NCBI RefSeq assembly: GCF_014212135.1
Contig: NZ_JACJVQ010000008.1
Span: 186,001-250,000 of the forward strand
DNA: 64,000 nt
Reading direction: 5' to 3'
From: Cohnella thailandensis
GTDB lineage: Bacteria > Bacillota > Bacilli > Paenibacillales > Paenibacillaceae
Part shown: piece by piece, positions 1 through 9,703 of the stretch
Layout of the letters: the number at the start of each line of letters is the position of its first letter
Position numbering within the stretch: the stretch's first letter is position 1
Notes under the pieces: model-generated
Databases searched by the model: none
What the model was told of the DNA's origin: nothing
What the model saw: the letters and a program-made list of their open reading frames with translations, nothing else
Made by a program: the position numbers and the translations under genes

Positions 1-2281
1 TCTGCTCAGCATGCTGCCGGTCCTGTTCATCGGCTACTTCTCCTATGCGACGTCCTCGAGAGAAATTCAAAAACATGTAAACGAAGGGAAAATGCAACTC
101 TTATCCCAAATTAATGCCAATGTAGAGCAAATTTTAACGACTGTCAATCACACGCTGAATCAGGTCATCAACTCGACGGTGCTCAAAAGCGCATTAAACA
201 GCCCTCTAACTGTAAGCGATTTCAAGCTGTATGACAATCTCCGCAACGAGCTTCGGCACATGCAGACGTTCGATACGAAGCTGGAGGACGTCGTGCTCGT
301 GAACGAGAGAAACGATTGGATGGTCAAAAATTCCGGGGTATACCGGTTCTCCGAATACGAGTATGCGGAGCAACTGTCGGCGATCATTCGCGAGCCGGCC
401 GGGGCCTCCTGGACGTTGAACCCTTCTTCCTGGTTCTACAGCGAAGAGAGCGCGGGCGGCGCGATCTGTCCGTACAGCATCAGCTTGGTGAAGAAGCTGC
501 CGGTCACCGGACTTACGCCTTACGGCCTCGTCATGGCGAACATCCCGTCCTGCAGCCTGCAGGCGCAGCTTCTGAACGAATCGAACATGCAGGCCGGCTC
601 GAACGCCTCCGACACCATCATGGTGCTCGACGAGAGCTACCGGATTCTGCTTCACCCGGACCGAGGGCTTATCGGGCAGCCGGCTTCGGCGGCGGGCTTC
701 GGCGATACCGCCCGCCTGGAGTTCTCCTCCGGCCAATTCAAATCCCGCGTGAACGATCGCTCCTTCGCGATCAGTTACTATAAGTCGCCTTACAACGGCT
801 GGACGTACGTGTCGCTGACGTCTCTGTCCAGCTTGACGCACGAATCGCAGAAGATCGGGTTCTACACGCTGGCCGTCTGCCTGGCGATCCTTCTGTTGAC
901 GACGCTTCTCGCCTGGTTCGGCTCCCGAAGAATGTATTCGCCGATCCAGAAGCTGCTCCGGATGATCGACGACCGCCTGCCGGGGACGGAGCGGCGGAGA
1001 ACGGACGAGTTCCAGGTCATCGGGGAGCAGATGCACCGGCTTTTCCAATCGAACTCCCGTCTGGAGGACCAGGTTCGCCAGCATCTGAAGCAAGCGAGAA
1101 CGTTCTATCTGGTCCGGGCTTACCAAGGGCAAACGAAGCTGAGCGAATTGCTTGATCGGCTGGGAAGCTTCGGCTACGGCTCCCGCCTCGAGGAATGGCG
1201 CCAGATGGCGGTCATGACGCTGCAGATCGACTCGCTCGAGGCGACCCGCTATGAGCGCAGGGACATGGAACTGCTCCTATTTTCCGTCCATAACATGATC
1301 GAGGAGCTCATTCCGCAAGGACGCCGGTTCGATCCCGTCGCCATCGAGCAGACGGTCGTGCTGCTGTACGGTAGCCCCGACCCCGATCGCGGGGCGTTCA
1401 ACGCCGAGCTGTACAGCGTTACCGAGGACCTTCAAGGCAAGTTCCTCAGCTTCCTCGGCTTGTCGGTCAGCATCGGCATGAGTCTTCCCTTCGAATCGAT
1501 CAAGCAGCTTCCGATCGCCTATCGGGAGGGCCTCGACGCCTTGAAGCACCGGCTCAAGCTGGGCGAAGGCATCGTCGTGCAATACGAGCAGCTCAACTCG
1601 GGCAAGCATTATTTAAAGATCAACTACCCGGCCCATTCGGAGGCCGAGCTCATCGACGCCATCAAGCTCGCGGACGCGGAGAAAGCCAAGGAAAGCCTCA
1701 GCGTCTTCATGGGCAAAGCGTTCGCCGCCGAGATGACGCCGCAGGAATACCAGATTCCGCTCACCCGCCTGCTGAACAGCCTGATCATGGTCATGCAGGA
1801 GTCGGGCATCAGCTTAAGCAAAATCCGTCCGTCCCAGGGTACGCTCTACGAGGAAATGATCGATCTCGGCACCGTTCCGGACATTCAGGAATGGTTCTGG
1901 ACGAACGCGATCCAGCCGATGCTTCGCGTCTTCGCGGACCGGCAATCGTCCCAGTACCAGAACATCTCGGAGAAAATCATCGATCTCGTGCAGAAGCATT
2001 ACGACACCGATCTGTCGCTCGAGGAGTGCGCGTCCAGGCTGAATTACAACGCTAACTATTTGAGCAGCGTTTTCCGCAAGGAGACGAACGTCTCGTTCAG
2101 CGAGTATCTCGCCGCCTACCGGTTCAACATGGCGAAGAAGTGGCTGGCGGATACCGACATGCCGATCAAGGACATCGCCGCCCGCCTCCGGTACAACAAC
2201 CCGCAGAATTTCATCCGCTCGTTCCGGAAGCAGGAAGGCATGACGCCGGGGCAATACCGGGAGAAGCATTCGAAGGAATGA
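1..2281 (+). CDS. AraC-family transcriptional regulator with extracellular sensor domain (5' truncated)
   Basis: The reading frame is already open at the window edge, so the start and part of the first membrane helix (LPVLFIGYF at the edge) lie upstream. From the first Met at base 11, about 756 residues remain: an extracellular sensor-like region to about residue 280, a second membrane helix at about 283-305 ([20 protein letters not shown]), a HAMP-like juxtamembrane stretch, a GGDEF-like degenerate linker region, and a C-terminal AraC double helix-turn-helix at about 650-753 ending in the typical MTPGQYR. This is the usual layout of the large one-component AraC regulators that Paenibacillaceae place next to carbohydrate genes. 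The ligand is unknown, and any target genes are probably upstream of the window. No terminator is visible after the stop; the next gene has its own promoter. Confidence 0.9.
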   Translation, partial: LLSMLPVLFIGYFSYATSSREIQKHVNEGKMQLLSQINANVEQILTTVNHTLNQVINSTVLKSALNSPLTVSDFKLYDNLRNELRHMQTFDTKLEDVVLVNERNDWMVKNSGVYRFSEYEYAEQLSAIIREPAGASWTLNPSSWFYSEESAGGAICPYSISLVKKLPVTGLTPYGLVMANIPSCSLQAQLLNESNMQAGSNASDTIMVLDESYRILLHPDRGLIGQPASAAGFGDTARLEFSSGQFKSRVNDRSFAISYYKSPYNGWTYVSLTSLSSLTHESQKIGFYTLAVCLAILLLTTLLAWFGSRRMYSPIQKLLRMIDDRLPGTERRRTDEFQVIGEQMHRLFQSNSRLEDQVRQHLKQARTFYLVRAYQGQTKLSELLDRLGSFGYGSRLEEWRQMAVMTLQIDSLEATRYERRDMELLLFSVHNMIEELIPQGRRFDPVAIEQTVVLLYGSPDPDRGAFNAELYSVTEDLQGKFLSFLGLSVSIGMSLPFESIKQLPIAYREGLDALKHRLKLGEGIVVQYEQLNSGKHYLKINYPAHSEAELIDAIKLADAEKAKESLSVFMGKAFAAEMTPQEYQIPLTRLLNSLIMVMQESGISLSKIRPSQGTLYEEMIDLGTVPDIQEWFWTNAIQPMLRVFADRQSSQYQNISEKIIDLVQKHYDTDLSLEECASRLNYNANYLSSVFRKETNVSFSEYLAAYRFNMAKKWLADTDMPIKDIAARLRYNNPQNFIRSFRKQEGMTPGQYREKHSKE

Positions 2282-2286
2282 CGGTT

Positions 2287-2315
2287 TTGTCATGCGGGGA
2301 CGGAAGTTATACAAT
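2287..2315 (+). promoter_or_regulatory. Sigma-A-type promoter for pepT
   Basis: TTGTCA (2287-2292) and TACAAT (2310-2315) are separated by exactly 17 bp, just after the stop of the preceding regulator and 85 bp before the pepT start. Each hexamer is one mismatch from consensus. This suggests pepT is transcribed independently. Confidence 0.7.
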
Positions 2316-2400
2316 AGGGGGTGAAAATCGAGCGTTGGCCCCTGGACGGGAAGCCGTTGCGAATGCGCGGGACGCGCTACATAGAGGAGTTGGAGCCATA

Positions 2401-3633
2401 ATGAAGAACGATCTGATCCGCAGGCTGACGACCTATGCGAAGATCGATACGCAATCGGACGAGAGCAGCGAGACGTGCCCATCCACGCCGGGACAATGGG
2501 ATTTGCTCCGGCTGCTCGCGGAAGAGCTGAAGGAGATCGGCATGACGGAGATTACCCTTGACGACAACGGCTACGTCATGGCGACGCTCCCTGCCAATAC
2601 GGACAAGACCGGCGTGCCGGTCATCGGCTTCCTCGCCCACGTCGACACGGCGACCGACATGACCGGCAAGGACGTCAAGCCTCGGGTCGTGGAGAACTAC
2701 GACGGCGGAGACATCTTGCTGAACGAGGCTTTGGGCATTGTTCTCTCCCCCGGCGAATTCCCGGAGCTGGCCGGCTACAAGGGCCATACCTTGATCACGA
2801 CCGACGGCACGACGCTGCTCGGCGCGGACGACAAGGCGGGCATCGCCGAGATCGTGACGGCGATGGAGTACCTGATCAAGCATCCGGAGATCAAGCACGG
2901 CAAGATCCGCGTCGCCTTCAATCCGGACGAGGAGATCGGCCGGGGCTCGCATCTCTTCGACGTCGCCGCCTTCGGGGCGAAATTCGCCTACACGATGGAC
3001 GGCGGCCCGCTTGGCGAGCTGCAATTCGAGAGCTTCAACGCTTGCGGCGCCACCGTAACGGTGAAGGGCAAGAACGTCCATCCCGGCACCGCCAAGAACA
3101 AGATGGTCAACGCGCTCAAGCTCGCGATGGAGTTCCAGGGCCGAATGCCCGAACGGGAAGCTCCGGAGCACACCGAAGGCTACGAGGGCTTCTTCCATCT
3201 GAATTCCTTCGTGGGAGACGTCGAGGAAGCCGTTATGACCTATTTGATCCGCGACCACGACCGCGCGAAGTTCGAAGCTCGCAAGGCGTTCATGACGGAG
3301 CTGGCGGCCGAGCTGAACGCGAAGCACGAAGGCCGCTTCGCGCTCGAGCTGAAGGATCGCTACTTCAACATGAGGGAGCGAATCGAGCCCGTTCGCGAGA
3401 TCGTCGACGTCGTGCGCGACGCGATGATCGACCTCGGCATCGAGCCGAAGCTCGAACCGATCCGCGGAGGCACGGACGGCTCGCAGCTAAGCTTCATGGG
3501 GCTGCCGACGCCGAACATCTTCGCCGGCGGCGAGAACTTCCACGGCCGCTACGAATACGTGTCCGTCGAAGCGATGGAGCAAGCCGTCGCGGTCATTATC
3601 GAGACGGTGAAGCGGTTCGAAGCGCGGGCTTGA
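2401..3633 (+). CDS. pepT: Peptidase T (tripeptide aminopeptidase)
   Basis: Predicted 410-residue cytoplasmic M20B zinc aminopeptidase that removes the N-terminal residue of tripeptides. The M20 signature residues are all visible: H80 and D82 in AHVDTATD, the bridging Asp in [12 protein letters not shown], the catalytic Glu pair in NPDEEIGRG, the metal Asp in TMDGGPLGE, and the late His in [10 protein letters not shown]. The dimerisation-domain motif [12 protein letters not shown] is also present. Length equals that of the family (about 410). ATG 2401 is chosen because GAGGAG lies 11 bases upstream and the protein then begins like PepT ([19 protein letters not shown]); the open frame runs further upstream without homology. 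A hairpin terminator follows directly. Confidence 0.97.
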   Translation: MKNDLIRRLTTYAKIDTQSDESSETCPSTPGQWDLLRLLAEELKEIGMTEITLDDNGYVMATLPANTDKTGVPVIGFLAHVDTATDMTGKDVKPRVVENYDGGDILLNEALGIVLSPGEFPELAGYKGHTLITTDGTTLLGADDKAGIAEIVTAMEYLIKHPEIKHGKIRVAFNPDEEIGRGSHLFDVAAFGAKFAYTMDGGPLGELQFESFNACGATVTVKGKNVHPGTAKNKMVNALKLAMEFQGRMPEREAPEHTEGYEGFFHLNSFVGDVEEAVMTYLIRDHDRAKFEARKAFMTELAAELNAKHEGRFALELKDRYFNMRERIEPVREIVDVVRDAMIDLGIEPKLEPIRGGTDGSQLSFMGLPTPNIFAGGENFHGRYEYVSVEAMEQAVAVIIETVKRFEARA

Positions 3634-3650
3634 TGGCCGCAAGCTGGAGA

Positions 3651-3677
3651 GGCTCGCCTGGAGACAGGCGGGCTTTT
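3651..3677 (+). terminator. Rho-independent terminator of pepT
   Basis: GCTCGCCTG pairs with CAGGCGGGC around a short GAGA loop and is followed by TTTTT, 18 bases after the pepT stop. Confidence 0.8.
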
Positions 3678-3763
3678 TCTTATCTCAGCACACAGAGTAG
3701 TTCGGGGAACTACTGGTTCCGAAGATAGCCAGCCTCCCTCTGCCTCCCCCTGCCTTAGATGTT

Positions 3764-3950
3764 TAACGGACATAAGAACCTCTTACTGCGCCTATTTACG
3801 CCCTAATAAATCCTAACGGACCAAGAGAAACCCTTATTCTTTAAAAATCGCCCTTCCAAGCAAGATTATTGAGTTTAAGCGTCTTGTAGGTCCGTTAAAA
3901 TTAGAATTCGCTCTTATTTCGACCGTAAGCGTCTCTCCTGTCGTCCGTTA
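3764..3950. repeat. Intergenic repeat locus A: two direct plus two inverted TAACGGAC units, 50-53 bp spacing
   Basis: TAACGGAC begins at 3764 and again at 3814 (50 bp apart). Its reverse complement GTCCGTTA ends at 3897 and again at 3950 (53 bp apart). The conserved unit also has a second box, AGAGACGCTTA, clearest in the inverted copies. The whole 190-bp block is therefore roughly a dyad, able to fold on itself in DNA or RNA. It lies between two convergent terminators, so it is neither coding nor an obvious promoter. Locus B at 33146 has the same family and architecture. Confidence 0.75.
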
Positions 3951-3984
3951 GCCCGCATCGGCAATAGCCGCTCGCCAACAACAA

Positions 3985-4026
3985 AGCAAAAAGACGAAAA
4001 GCAGACGCCAACGTCTGCTTTTCGTC
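3985..4026 (-). terminator. Terminator of the SLH metallophosphoesterase gene
   Basis: A perfect 15-bp inverted repeat (3993-4007 with 4012-4026, 4-base loop) reads on the minus strand into CTTTTTGCTTTG, 29 bases past the stop of the phosphoesterase. Confidence 0.85.
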
Positions 4027-4054
4027 CAACCTGCAAGGATTCCGGGCAATCCTG

Positions 4055-7000
4055 TTACTGGAACAGGAGCATCGAAATCACCTTGGCGGTTTCGGCGCGG
4101 CTAGCCGGGGAGAGCGGATTAAAGTTTCCTGCCGCATCGCCCTCCGCCATGCCGAGCCGTTTCAAGGTTTGGGCCGCGTCCAGCGCCCAAGCCGCGATGT
4201 CGGCCCGATCGCCGAAGCTTGTTCCTTCGCTATCCTTAGATATCGTTACATGGCGATACTCCAAAGCTCGCAGAATCATAACGGCCATCTCTTGCCTCGA
4301 GATCCCCGCGTTCGGATTGAATCGGCCGTCGCTATCGCCCGTCACGATGCCGTTCGCTGCTGCTGCCTTGACGGCTTCGCTATACCAGGCATTCGGATTC
4401 ACGTCCGCGAAAGCCGCGGCGCCCGAAGGCCGCAGCCCGAGAGCTCTGGCGATCATCGTCGTGAACTCCGCTCGGGTCACTTTCTTCTCCGGGCTCGCCA
4501 TTCGGTCGCCGGTTCCATGAATAACTCCGATCCCGGACAGCATTTGAACATACGGGTATCCCCAATGGGAAGCTGGGAGATCGTTATAGCCGTGCTTCAC
4601 TTCGACCGCGACGTAAGTCGAGCCCGAGGACAAGCTAGCCGCTTTCTTTTGATTGACGATACTGAAGGCTGCCAGCTCCAGGCTTCCGTTCTCGGTTACC
4701 CGGTACAAATTCGTGTAAGGCGTAAGGGACAAACCGTTCCAATCCAAGGAATACGCGAATGCCTTGCCGTTCGAGGATACGGTAAAGGCTAGTCGGCTCG
4801 ACGCTTCCGCGTTCGGAGCGGGCGCTGCCTGATTCAAGGCGCCGGAATTCGCGAAGTCCTCCCGCTTCCACGCCAGGACGAGATCCGATCCGTCGGCAGG
4901 CAAGCTCAATTGCGTTGCGTCGATTCGGATTGCGGGCTGACCGTCGCCTTGGATGATAAGGGAATCGACCTGATACGAAGCCAGCTTGGCCAGAAGGCCG
5001 GCTCCGATCTTCAATTGTCGAGTCGGTCCGGACACCTTCACCGTCAAATCGCCGTTCGATTGGACCGCTTGCAGCTCCTTCTCCGTCAGCTCATGCACCG
5101 TCCCGTCCGTTTCTTCGGCGCCGGTCGAGCTGCCTGGTGCGCTAGGAGTATTAGGCGTGCCTGGAGTATCGGGATTACCAGGTTGGGTCGGAGTCTCGCC
5201 CCCCGGGGAATCCTTCTTGGCAATGTCGAACTCATCGACGAGCTCGCCCGTCAGCGTTCTCGCTTCTACTTTAATCTTGTCGTCCGCTATTTCGATATGA
5301 GAATAGACCGGTACGTCGTCATCGTACATGAACTCCAGGTAATCGTACTTCTGGCCTTCGTAGAACTTCCAGCCGGAAGAGCCGCCGTCCAGGTAGACGG
5401 TGCCTGCGCCGTCCGAAGCGACCGCGCCTCCCGCCATCGGATACGTTCTCGCATACACGTGGTCATGTCCGACCAGGACTAGATCGACCTTGCGGCTCTC
5501 GAGGATATCGGCAAAATAAACCTTAACGTCCTCCGCTAGATCGCCGCGGCCGGCTTCCGTATGGTAGACGGGACGGTGGAACATCGCGATGGTCCACTTT
5601 TTCTCGTTGCGGTCCAGGTCTTGGCGCAGCCATTCCGCCTGCAAAGCCATTTGCTCCTTCGTTCCCTCGGAATTCAAGACGACGAAGTGGGTATCGTCCA
5701 GATCGTAAGAATACGCATATTCCTTATACGACTCCGGCCCGTTGTCCGGCAGGATCGCTCCCTTGGCATAGACTTCCTTGCCCTCCGCCTTGACGTCGTG
5801 GTTGCCGAGCGTCGTCGCCGACGGAAGGGAAGTCGTGTAGCTGGAGGAAGCCTCCCAGAATCGCTTCCATTCCGCGAACGCCCCGCCCGCATCCACCGCG
5901 TCGCCGCCATGCATGAGGAATTGGGTGTCCGGGTACGTATCCAGAGCATTCTGAACCAACGCTTGGTAGGTCATCTTGCCGTTATCGGCTTTCACGTGGG
6001 AATCCGTGACGAACACGAACGACACCGGAGTGGACGTCTTCGCATCCGCGGTCGAATAATCGTACCATTCGCTCCACGCGCCTTCGGCGCCTACCCGATA
6101 CTTATAGGCGGTCGACTCGCTAAGCCCGCTGATCAGCGCCGTATGGAATCGAATCTCGCCCTTCGTCCCGTTTTCCAGCTCGCTGAGCACTTGGCCGACG
6201 CTGTCCGCTTCGACCGTCGTTACCTTCGAAGCATCCGGATCCGTTGCGTCCGTCCCCCAATCCTCCGCTTTCGCGTATTGAATATAATTCGTTGCCGCCG
6301 ACGGGCTTGTCGTCCAGCCCACGCTCAACTGGGAGGATAAGTCCTCCGTCACGTAAGTCTGAACGTATTCCGGATTCTTATTGCCGTAGGGCTCGACGAC
6401 CTCGAAGCCAAGGGCTGCGCTATTCTTGTTGCCGACGACCGCTTGGGCCTTGTAAGATCCCAGAGCCAGCGTCGTCAGGTTCGTCTTCAATTCGCCGTTC
6501 TCGTCCGTCTGGCCCAAGGATTGGTTTAACGGGAAGATAGAAGCGGCATCCACGTTCGCCTCCGCCACGTACCCGGTCGTCACGCCGTCGGCCAGCAGCA
6601 CTTCGTACCAGCCGTCGTCCGCTTCCGGTGTCCCATAGACGCGAGTACCCGCGGGAAGCGTGGCCAGAACGGGTTCCGAAACGTCATCGTCCTCGTAAAC
6701 CGGCGTCTCCGAGTTGACCGCAACGACGGCCATTTGCTCCAGCAAGCCGCGAAGGAAGACGTCCGCTCCCGCATAAGGAGCCCCGTCATGCGTCGTCACC
6801 TTGAAGGTCGTCGTCGTATTCATGCCTACGCCCTCGACCGTCATCAAATAAGGGAAAGCGATCGTGTAGCGGATCGGCTGCGCCAGCGAAGAGAAGGTAT
6901 GGGATTCCGAAGCGAGCGTGCCCGCGCTCATCTTCACGAGCTTGAAGCTCTCCCCGCGGTTGAGCACGGCGTCGGGGCTGACGCGGAATTGCACCGTCGC

Positions 7001-8209
7001 CAGCCCGCCCGCGGACTGGATGCCGCCGACATCGAACTGAAGCACTCCGCCCGCATCCGACGTCAGTTCGGCCGTCGTCCCGTTCAGGGGAACGATCTGC
7101 TCGACCGTCAGCGTGCCGGCATCATACTGTAGGGCGATATTGGTGGAAGAGCTCGTCCGGTCTCCGGCCAGGGATACCGTGACTTCGTACAGTTCGTTGC
7201 TTACCGCTTCCGCGGGAGCCCACATGACAAGACGTTCGCCGGCGTCTTCCGTGAAGGAGTAGCTAAGCCGGGCCGGATTGCCCGCTTTATCCTTGGCGGC
7301 CACGACGACCTCGTGATAACCGCCCGTAATGAGCTCCGCCGGCAGACTCAAGAGCTGCGTTTCTTCCGCGTAAGTCATCCGGGAGGTCAAATCCTGCCCG
7401 TCCACGATCAACGATATCGAGCTCGGGTCGATACCGGACATCTTGTCCGTGCCCGGCTGCACGTCCCGAATCCGAACCTCGAAGCTTGCAAGGTCGCTCG
7501 GGAGTACCGCGTTCGGCGCAGGCGAGACGGCCTCGATGACGGGAACCTCCCGATCCTCTCCCATGTCTTCGTAGATCAGCTGTACGTCGTCGATCCAGAT
7601 GGAGCCTTTGTTCTTCTTGGACATGTCCGATTGCTTTAATTGGAAGAGAAGCTCCAGATTGCTTCCCTCGATCTTGTTCTGCGGAACGTCGACCTCGATG
7701 TACTTCCAGCCTGTCCAGTTCACGCCGACGGACGCGTCCGAGTAGTACTCCGGAGTGAATGAGGATCCGCCGCTATCGCGGAACTTCGTTGTCAGAAGGT
7801 GTCCATCGTTGCTGCCGTATACCCACATGCCGACTTTGATCGGTTTGCCTTGAACGGCGATGCTGCCGGATGCGGGCGCCAGCTCCAATTGCGACGGATT
7901 ATCGACGACGTCGATCATGTCGTAGTCGATTCTTAACGAGTAGGCGCCGTTCCTTACGTGCTGGGGATCGGTCTCGATCGACGCTCCGGCCGAAACGACC
8001 CGTTTGGGATTTAGTTTGACGACTCCGGCATCGCCGGACTCGAAGTCCTCCATCATCATCACGCCATTGTCGATGGTTCCCGATGAAGCTGCGAACGCGA
8101 CCTGTTTCGCGGGCATCGGAGCGGCAAAGGGAACGGCTAATAAAACCGCCATCGATCCGACGACGATTCGGGCAAGGCTTGTCCGGCTGGTTCTCAAGGG
8201 AAGGCACAT
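4055..8209 (-). CDS. Surface-anchored metallophosphoesterase with SH3-like and three SLH domains
   Basis: Exported multidomain protein of about 1384 residues. In order: signal peptide (about 1-40), carbohydrate-binding-like beta domain (about 45-215), Ig-like and cohesin-like modules (about 225-450), bacterial SH3 domain (about 500-560), fibronectin/purple-acid-phosphatase N-type domain (about 615-725), calcineurin-type metallophosphoesterase (about 730-985), Pro/Thr linker, and three SLH domains (about 1205-1384) for cell-wall polymer anchoring. Metal-site motifs are intact: TDSHV, GGDAVD, LGNHD, FHRPVYH and GHDHVYART, so it should be catalytically active on an extracellular phosphoester, substrate unknown. 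The ATG at 8207-8209 abuts the only Shine-Dalgarno (GAGAGG, zero spacing); a TTG at 8195-8197, 12 bases beyond GAGAGG, may be the true start. Divergent from the next gene and followed by a terminator. Confidence 0.9.
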   Translation of the reverse strand: MCLPLRTSRTSLARIVVGSMAVLLAVPFAAPMPAKQVAFAASSGTIDNGVMMMEDFESGDAGVVKLNPKRVVSAGASIETDPQHVRNGAYSLRIDYDMIDVVDNPSQLELAPASGSIAVQGKPIKVGMWVYGSNDGHLLTTKFRDSGGSSFTPEYYSDASVGVNWTGWKYIEVDVPQNKIEGSNLELLFQLKQSDMSKKNKGSIWIDDVQLIYEDMGEDREVPVIEAVSPAPNAVLPSDLASFEVRIRDVQPGTDKMSGIDPSSISLIVDGQDLTSRMTYAEETQLLSLPAELITGGYHEVVVAAKDKAGNPARLSYSFTEDAGERLVMWAPAEAVSNELYEVTVSLAGDRTSSSTNIALQYDAGTLTVEQIVPLNGTTAELTSDAGGVLQFDVGGIQSAGGLATVQFRVSPDAVLNRGESFKLVKMSAGTLASESHTFSSLAQPIRYTIAFPYLMTVEGVGMNTTTTFKVTTHDGAPYAGADVFLRGLLEQMAVVAVNSETPVYEDDDVSEPVLATLPAGTRVYGTPEADDGWYEVLLADGVTTGYVAEANVDAASIFPLNQSLGQTDENGELKTNLTTLALGSYKAQAVVGNKNSAALGFEVVEPYGNKNPEYVQTYVTEDLSSQLSVGWTTSPSAATNYIQYAKAEDWGTDATDPDASKVTTVEADSVGQVLSELENGTKGEIRFHTALISGLSESTAYKYRVGAEGAWSEWYDYSTADAKTSTPVSFVFVTDSHVKADNGKMTYQALVQNALDTYPDTQFLMHGGDAVDAGGAFAEWKRFWEASSSYTTSLPSATTLGNHDVKAEGKEVYAKGAILPDNGPESYKEYAYSYDLDDTHFVVLNSEGTKEQMALQAEWLRQDLDRNEKKWTIAMFHRPVYHTEAGRGDLAEDVKVYFADILESRKVDLVLVGHDHVYARTYPMAGGAVASDGAGTVYLDGGSSGWKFYEGQKYDYLEFMYDDDVPVYSHIEIADDKIKVEARTLTGELVDEFDIAKKDSPGGETPTQPGNPDTPGTPNTPSAPGSSTGAEETDGTVHELTEKELQAVQSNGDLTVKVSGPTRQLKIGAGLLAKLASYQVDSLIIQGDGQPAIRIDATQLSLPADGSDLVLAWKREDFANSGALNQAAPAPNAEASSRLAFTVSSNGKAFAYSLDWNGLSLTPYTNLYRVTENGSLELAAFSIVNQKKAASLSSGSTYVAVEVKHGYNDLPASHWGYPYVQMLSGIGVIHGTGDRMASPEKKVTRAEFTTMIARALGLRPSGAAAFADVNPNAWYSEAVKAAAANGIVTGDSDGRFNPNAGISRQEMAVMILRALEYRHVTISKDSEGTSFGDRADIAAWALDAAQTLKRLGMAEGDAAGNFNPLSPASRAETAKVISMLLFQ

Positions 8210-8417
8210 CCTCTCATAGTTGCACTGCTGTCGATAAAAGAGATTATAGATGGCCTATGTAAAATAGAATCCGGTTTAATGTAATCGATTGGTGAAGCTT
8301 CCGAATGGGGCATCTCCCCCGAAATTTAGCTCCCTTTAAGCTCCGCTTCATCTCCCGATAAGTCGCGGAGGGGAGAATGCTAAAGCAAGGCAAATAAATC
8401 CTCGAGGTGAAGCACGA

Positions 8418-9635
8418 ATGATGAATCCGAACAAAAAGCTCAAAACGAAACTAGCCGCCGTAAGCGCCATGGCCCTTGCCCTGACGATTGGCGGCGGTAC
8501 GCTGCTCGGCACCGACGCTTTCGCCGCCTCCGGTTCGAATACCTCCGCAACGCAGACCCAAACCCAGAGCGCGGAGAAGCCCGGGTTCGGTCATTTCAAA
8601 GGCGGACAAGCCGCTCTCTTGGCCTCGGACGAGCTCGCTACGCTGCTCGGCCTCACCGCCGACGAGCTGAAGGCGAAGCTGCAAGCCGGCGACTCCCTCG
8701 CCACTATCGCGGCGGCTCAGAACGTCAGCGTGGATACCGTCATCGCTTCCGTGACGGAATCGCTGAAGGAGAAGCTCGCCGAGAAGCTTAGCGACGGCAA
8801 GATCACGCAAGAGCAGTACGACACGCAGGCCGCAACGCTCTCCGACACCGCGACCAAGCTCGTCAACGGCGAGTTCGCGGGCAAAGGCGGACGCGGCGGC
8901 GGGCCGGGCGGCGGCAGAGGCTTCGGCGGAGCGAATCTCGCGTCCGACGAGCTCGCCGCGCTGCTCGGTCTCACGGCAGACGAGCTGAAGACGAAGCTGC
9001 AAGCCGGCGACTCCCTCGCCACTATCGCGGCGGCTCAGAACGTCAGCGTGGATACCGTCATCGCTTCCGTGACGGAATCGCTGAAGGAGAAGCTCGCCGA
9101 GAAGCTTAGCGACGGCAAGATCACGCAGGAGCAGTACGACACGCAGGCCGCAGCGCTCTCCGACACCGCGACCAAGCTCGTCAACGGCGAATTCGCGGGC
9201 AAAGGCGGCTTCGGCGGCGGACTGGGCGGAGGCCAAGGCTTTGGCGGAGCGAATCTCGCGTCCGACGAGCTCGCCGCGCTGCTCGGCCTCACCGCCGACG
9301 AGCTGAAGACGAAGCTGCAAGCCGGAGACTCCCTCGCCGCCATCGCGGCGGCTCAGAACGTCAGCGTGGATACCGTCATCGCTTCCGTGACGGAATCGCT
9401 GAAAGAGAAGCTTGCCGAGAAGCTTAGCGACGGCAAGATCACGCAAGAGCAGTACGACACGCAAGCCTCAGCGCTCCCCGACACCGCGACCAAGCTCGTA
9501 AACGGCGAATTCGCGGGCAAAGGCGGCTTCGGCGGACGCGGTCACGGCGGCAAGTCTGCCGGCAGCTCCTCGAGCTCCGGCAGTTCCGGTAGCTCTAGCG
9601 ACAGCACTAGCACCGCTGCTTCCGCCAACGCCTAA
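8418..9635 (+). CDS. Secreted protein of three near-identical 106-residue repeats
   Basis: 405 residues: signal peptide (about 1-36, cleavage near AFAAS), three tandem repeats and a Ser-rich tail. Repeat starts are at bases 8619, 8937 and 9255, exactly 318 bp apart. Each repeat contains a LysM-reminiscent segment (LQAGDSLATIAAAQNVSVDT), a helical stretch with DGKITQEQYDTQ, and a Gly-rich linker (GKGGRGGGPGGG). The pattern 'GLTADELKAKLQAGDSLA' resembles low-complexity secreted proteins of actinobacteria and firmicutes of unknown role; no enzyme motif is visible. Start ATG 8418 (followed by a second ATG) has GAGGTGA 8 bases upstream. The near identity at DNA level points to recent duplication and probable copy-number variation. 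A strong terminator follows. Confidence 0.85.
   Translation: MMNPNKKLKTKLAAVSAMALALTIGGGTLLGTDAFAASGSNTSATQTQTQSAEKPGFGHFKGGQAALLASDELATLLGLTADELKAKLQAGDSLATIAAAQNVSVDTVIASVTESLKEKLAEKLSDGKITQEQYDTQAATLSDTATKLVNGEFAGKGGRGGGPGGGRGFGGANLASDELAALLGLTADELKTKLQAGDSLATIAAAQNVSVDTVIASVTESLKEKLAEKLSDGKITQEQYDTQAAALSDTATKLVNGEFAGKGGFGGGLGGGQGFGGANLASDELAALLGLTADELKTKLQAGDSLAAIAAAQNVSVDTVIASVTESLKEKLAEKLSDGKITQEQYDTQASALPDTATKLVNGEFAGKGGFGGRGHGGKSAGSSSSSGSSGSSSDSTSTAASANA
8619..9530 (+). repeat. 318-bp in-frame tandem repeat (about 2.9 copies)
   Basis: Units begin at 8619, 8937 and 9255 with an exact 318-bp period; the bulk of each unit differs by only a few substitutions (for example ACG/GCG and AAG/ACG codons), while the Gly-rich linkers vary more (GRGGGPGGG, GFGGGLGGG, GFGGRGHGG). 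Confidence 0.93.
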
Positions 9636-9653
9636 CCCAGAGCATAGCAAAAG

Positions 9654-9684
9654 AGGGTGGCCCGCCATGGGCCGCCCTCTTGTT
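9654..9684 (+). terminator. Terminator of the repeat protein gene
   Basis: GAGGGTGGCCC pairs with GGGCCGCCCTC (one G-T pair, 5-base loop) and is followed by TTGTT, 18 bases after the stop. Confidence 0.75.
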
Positions 9685-9703
9685 CGAATGATGGATCGGC
9701 GGC

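Noticed and set aside
8451..9464. Long open frame on the minus strand across the repeat protein
   Set aside because: It is a shadow of the 318-bp repeats in GC-rich DNA, with Arg/Leu/Gly-biased composition, no ribosome site and no recognisable domain.
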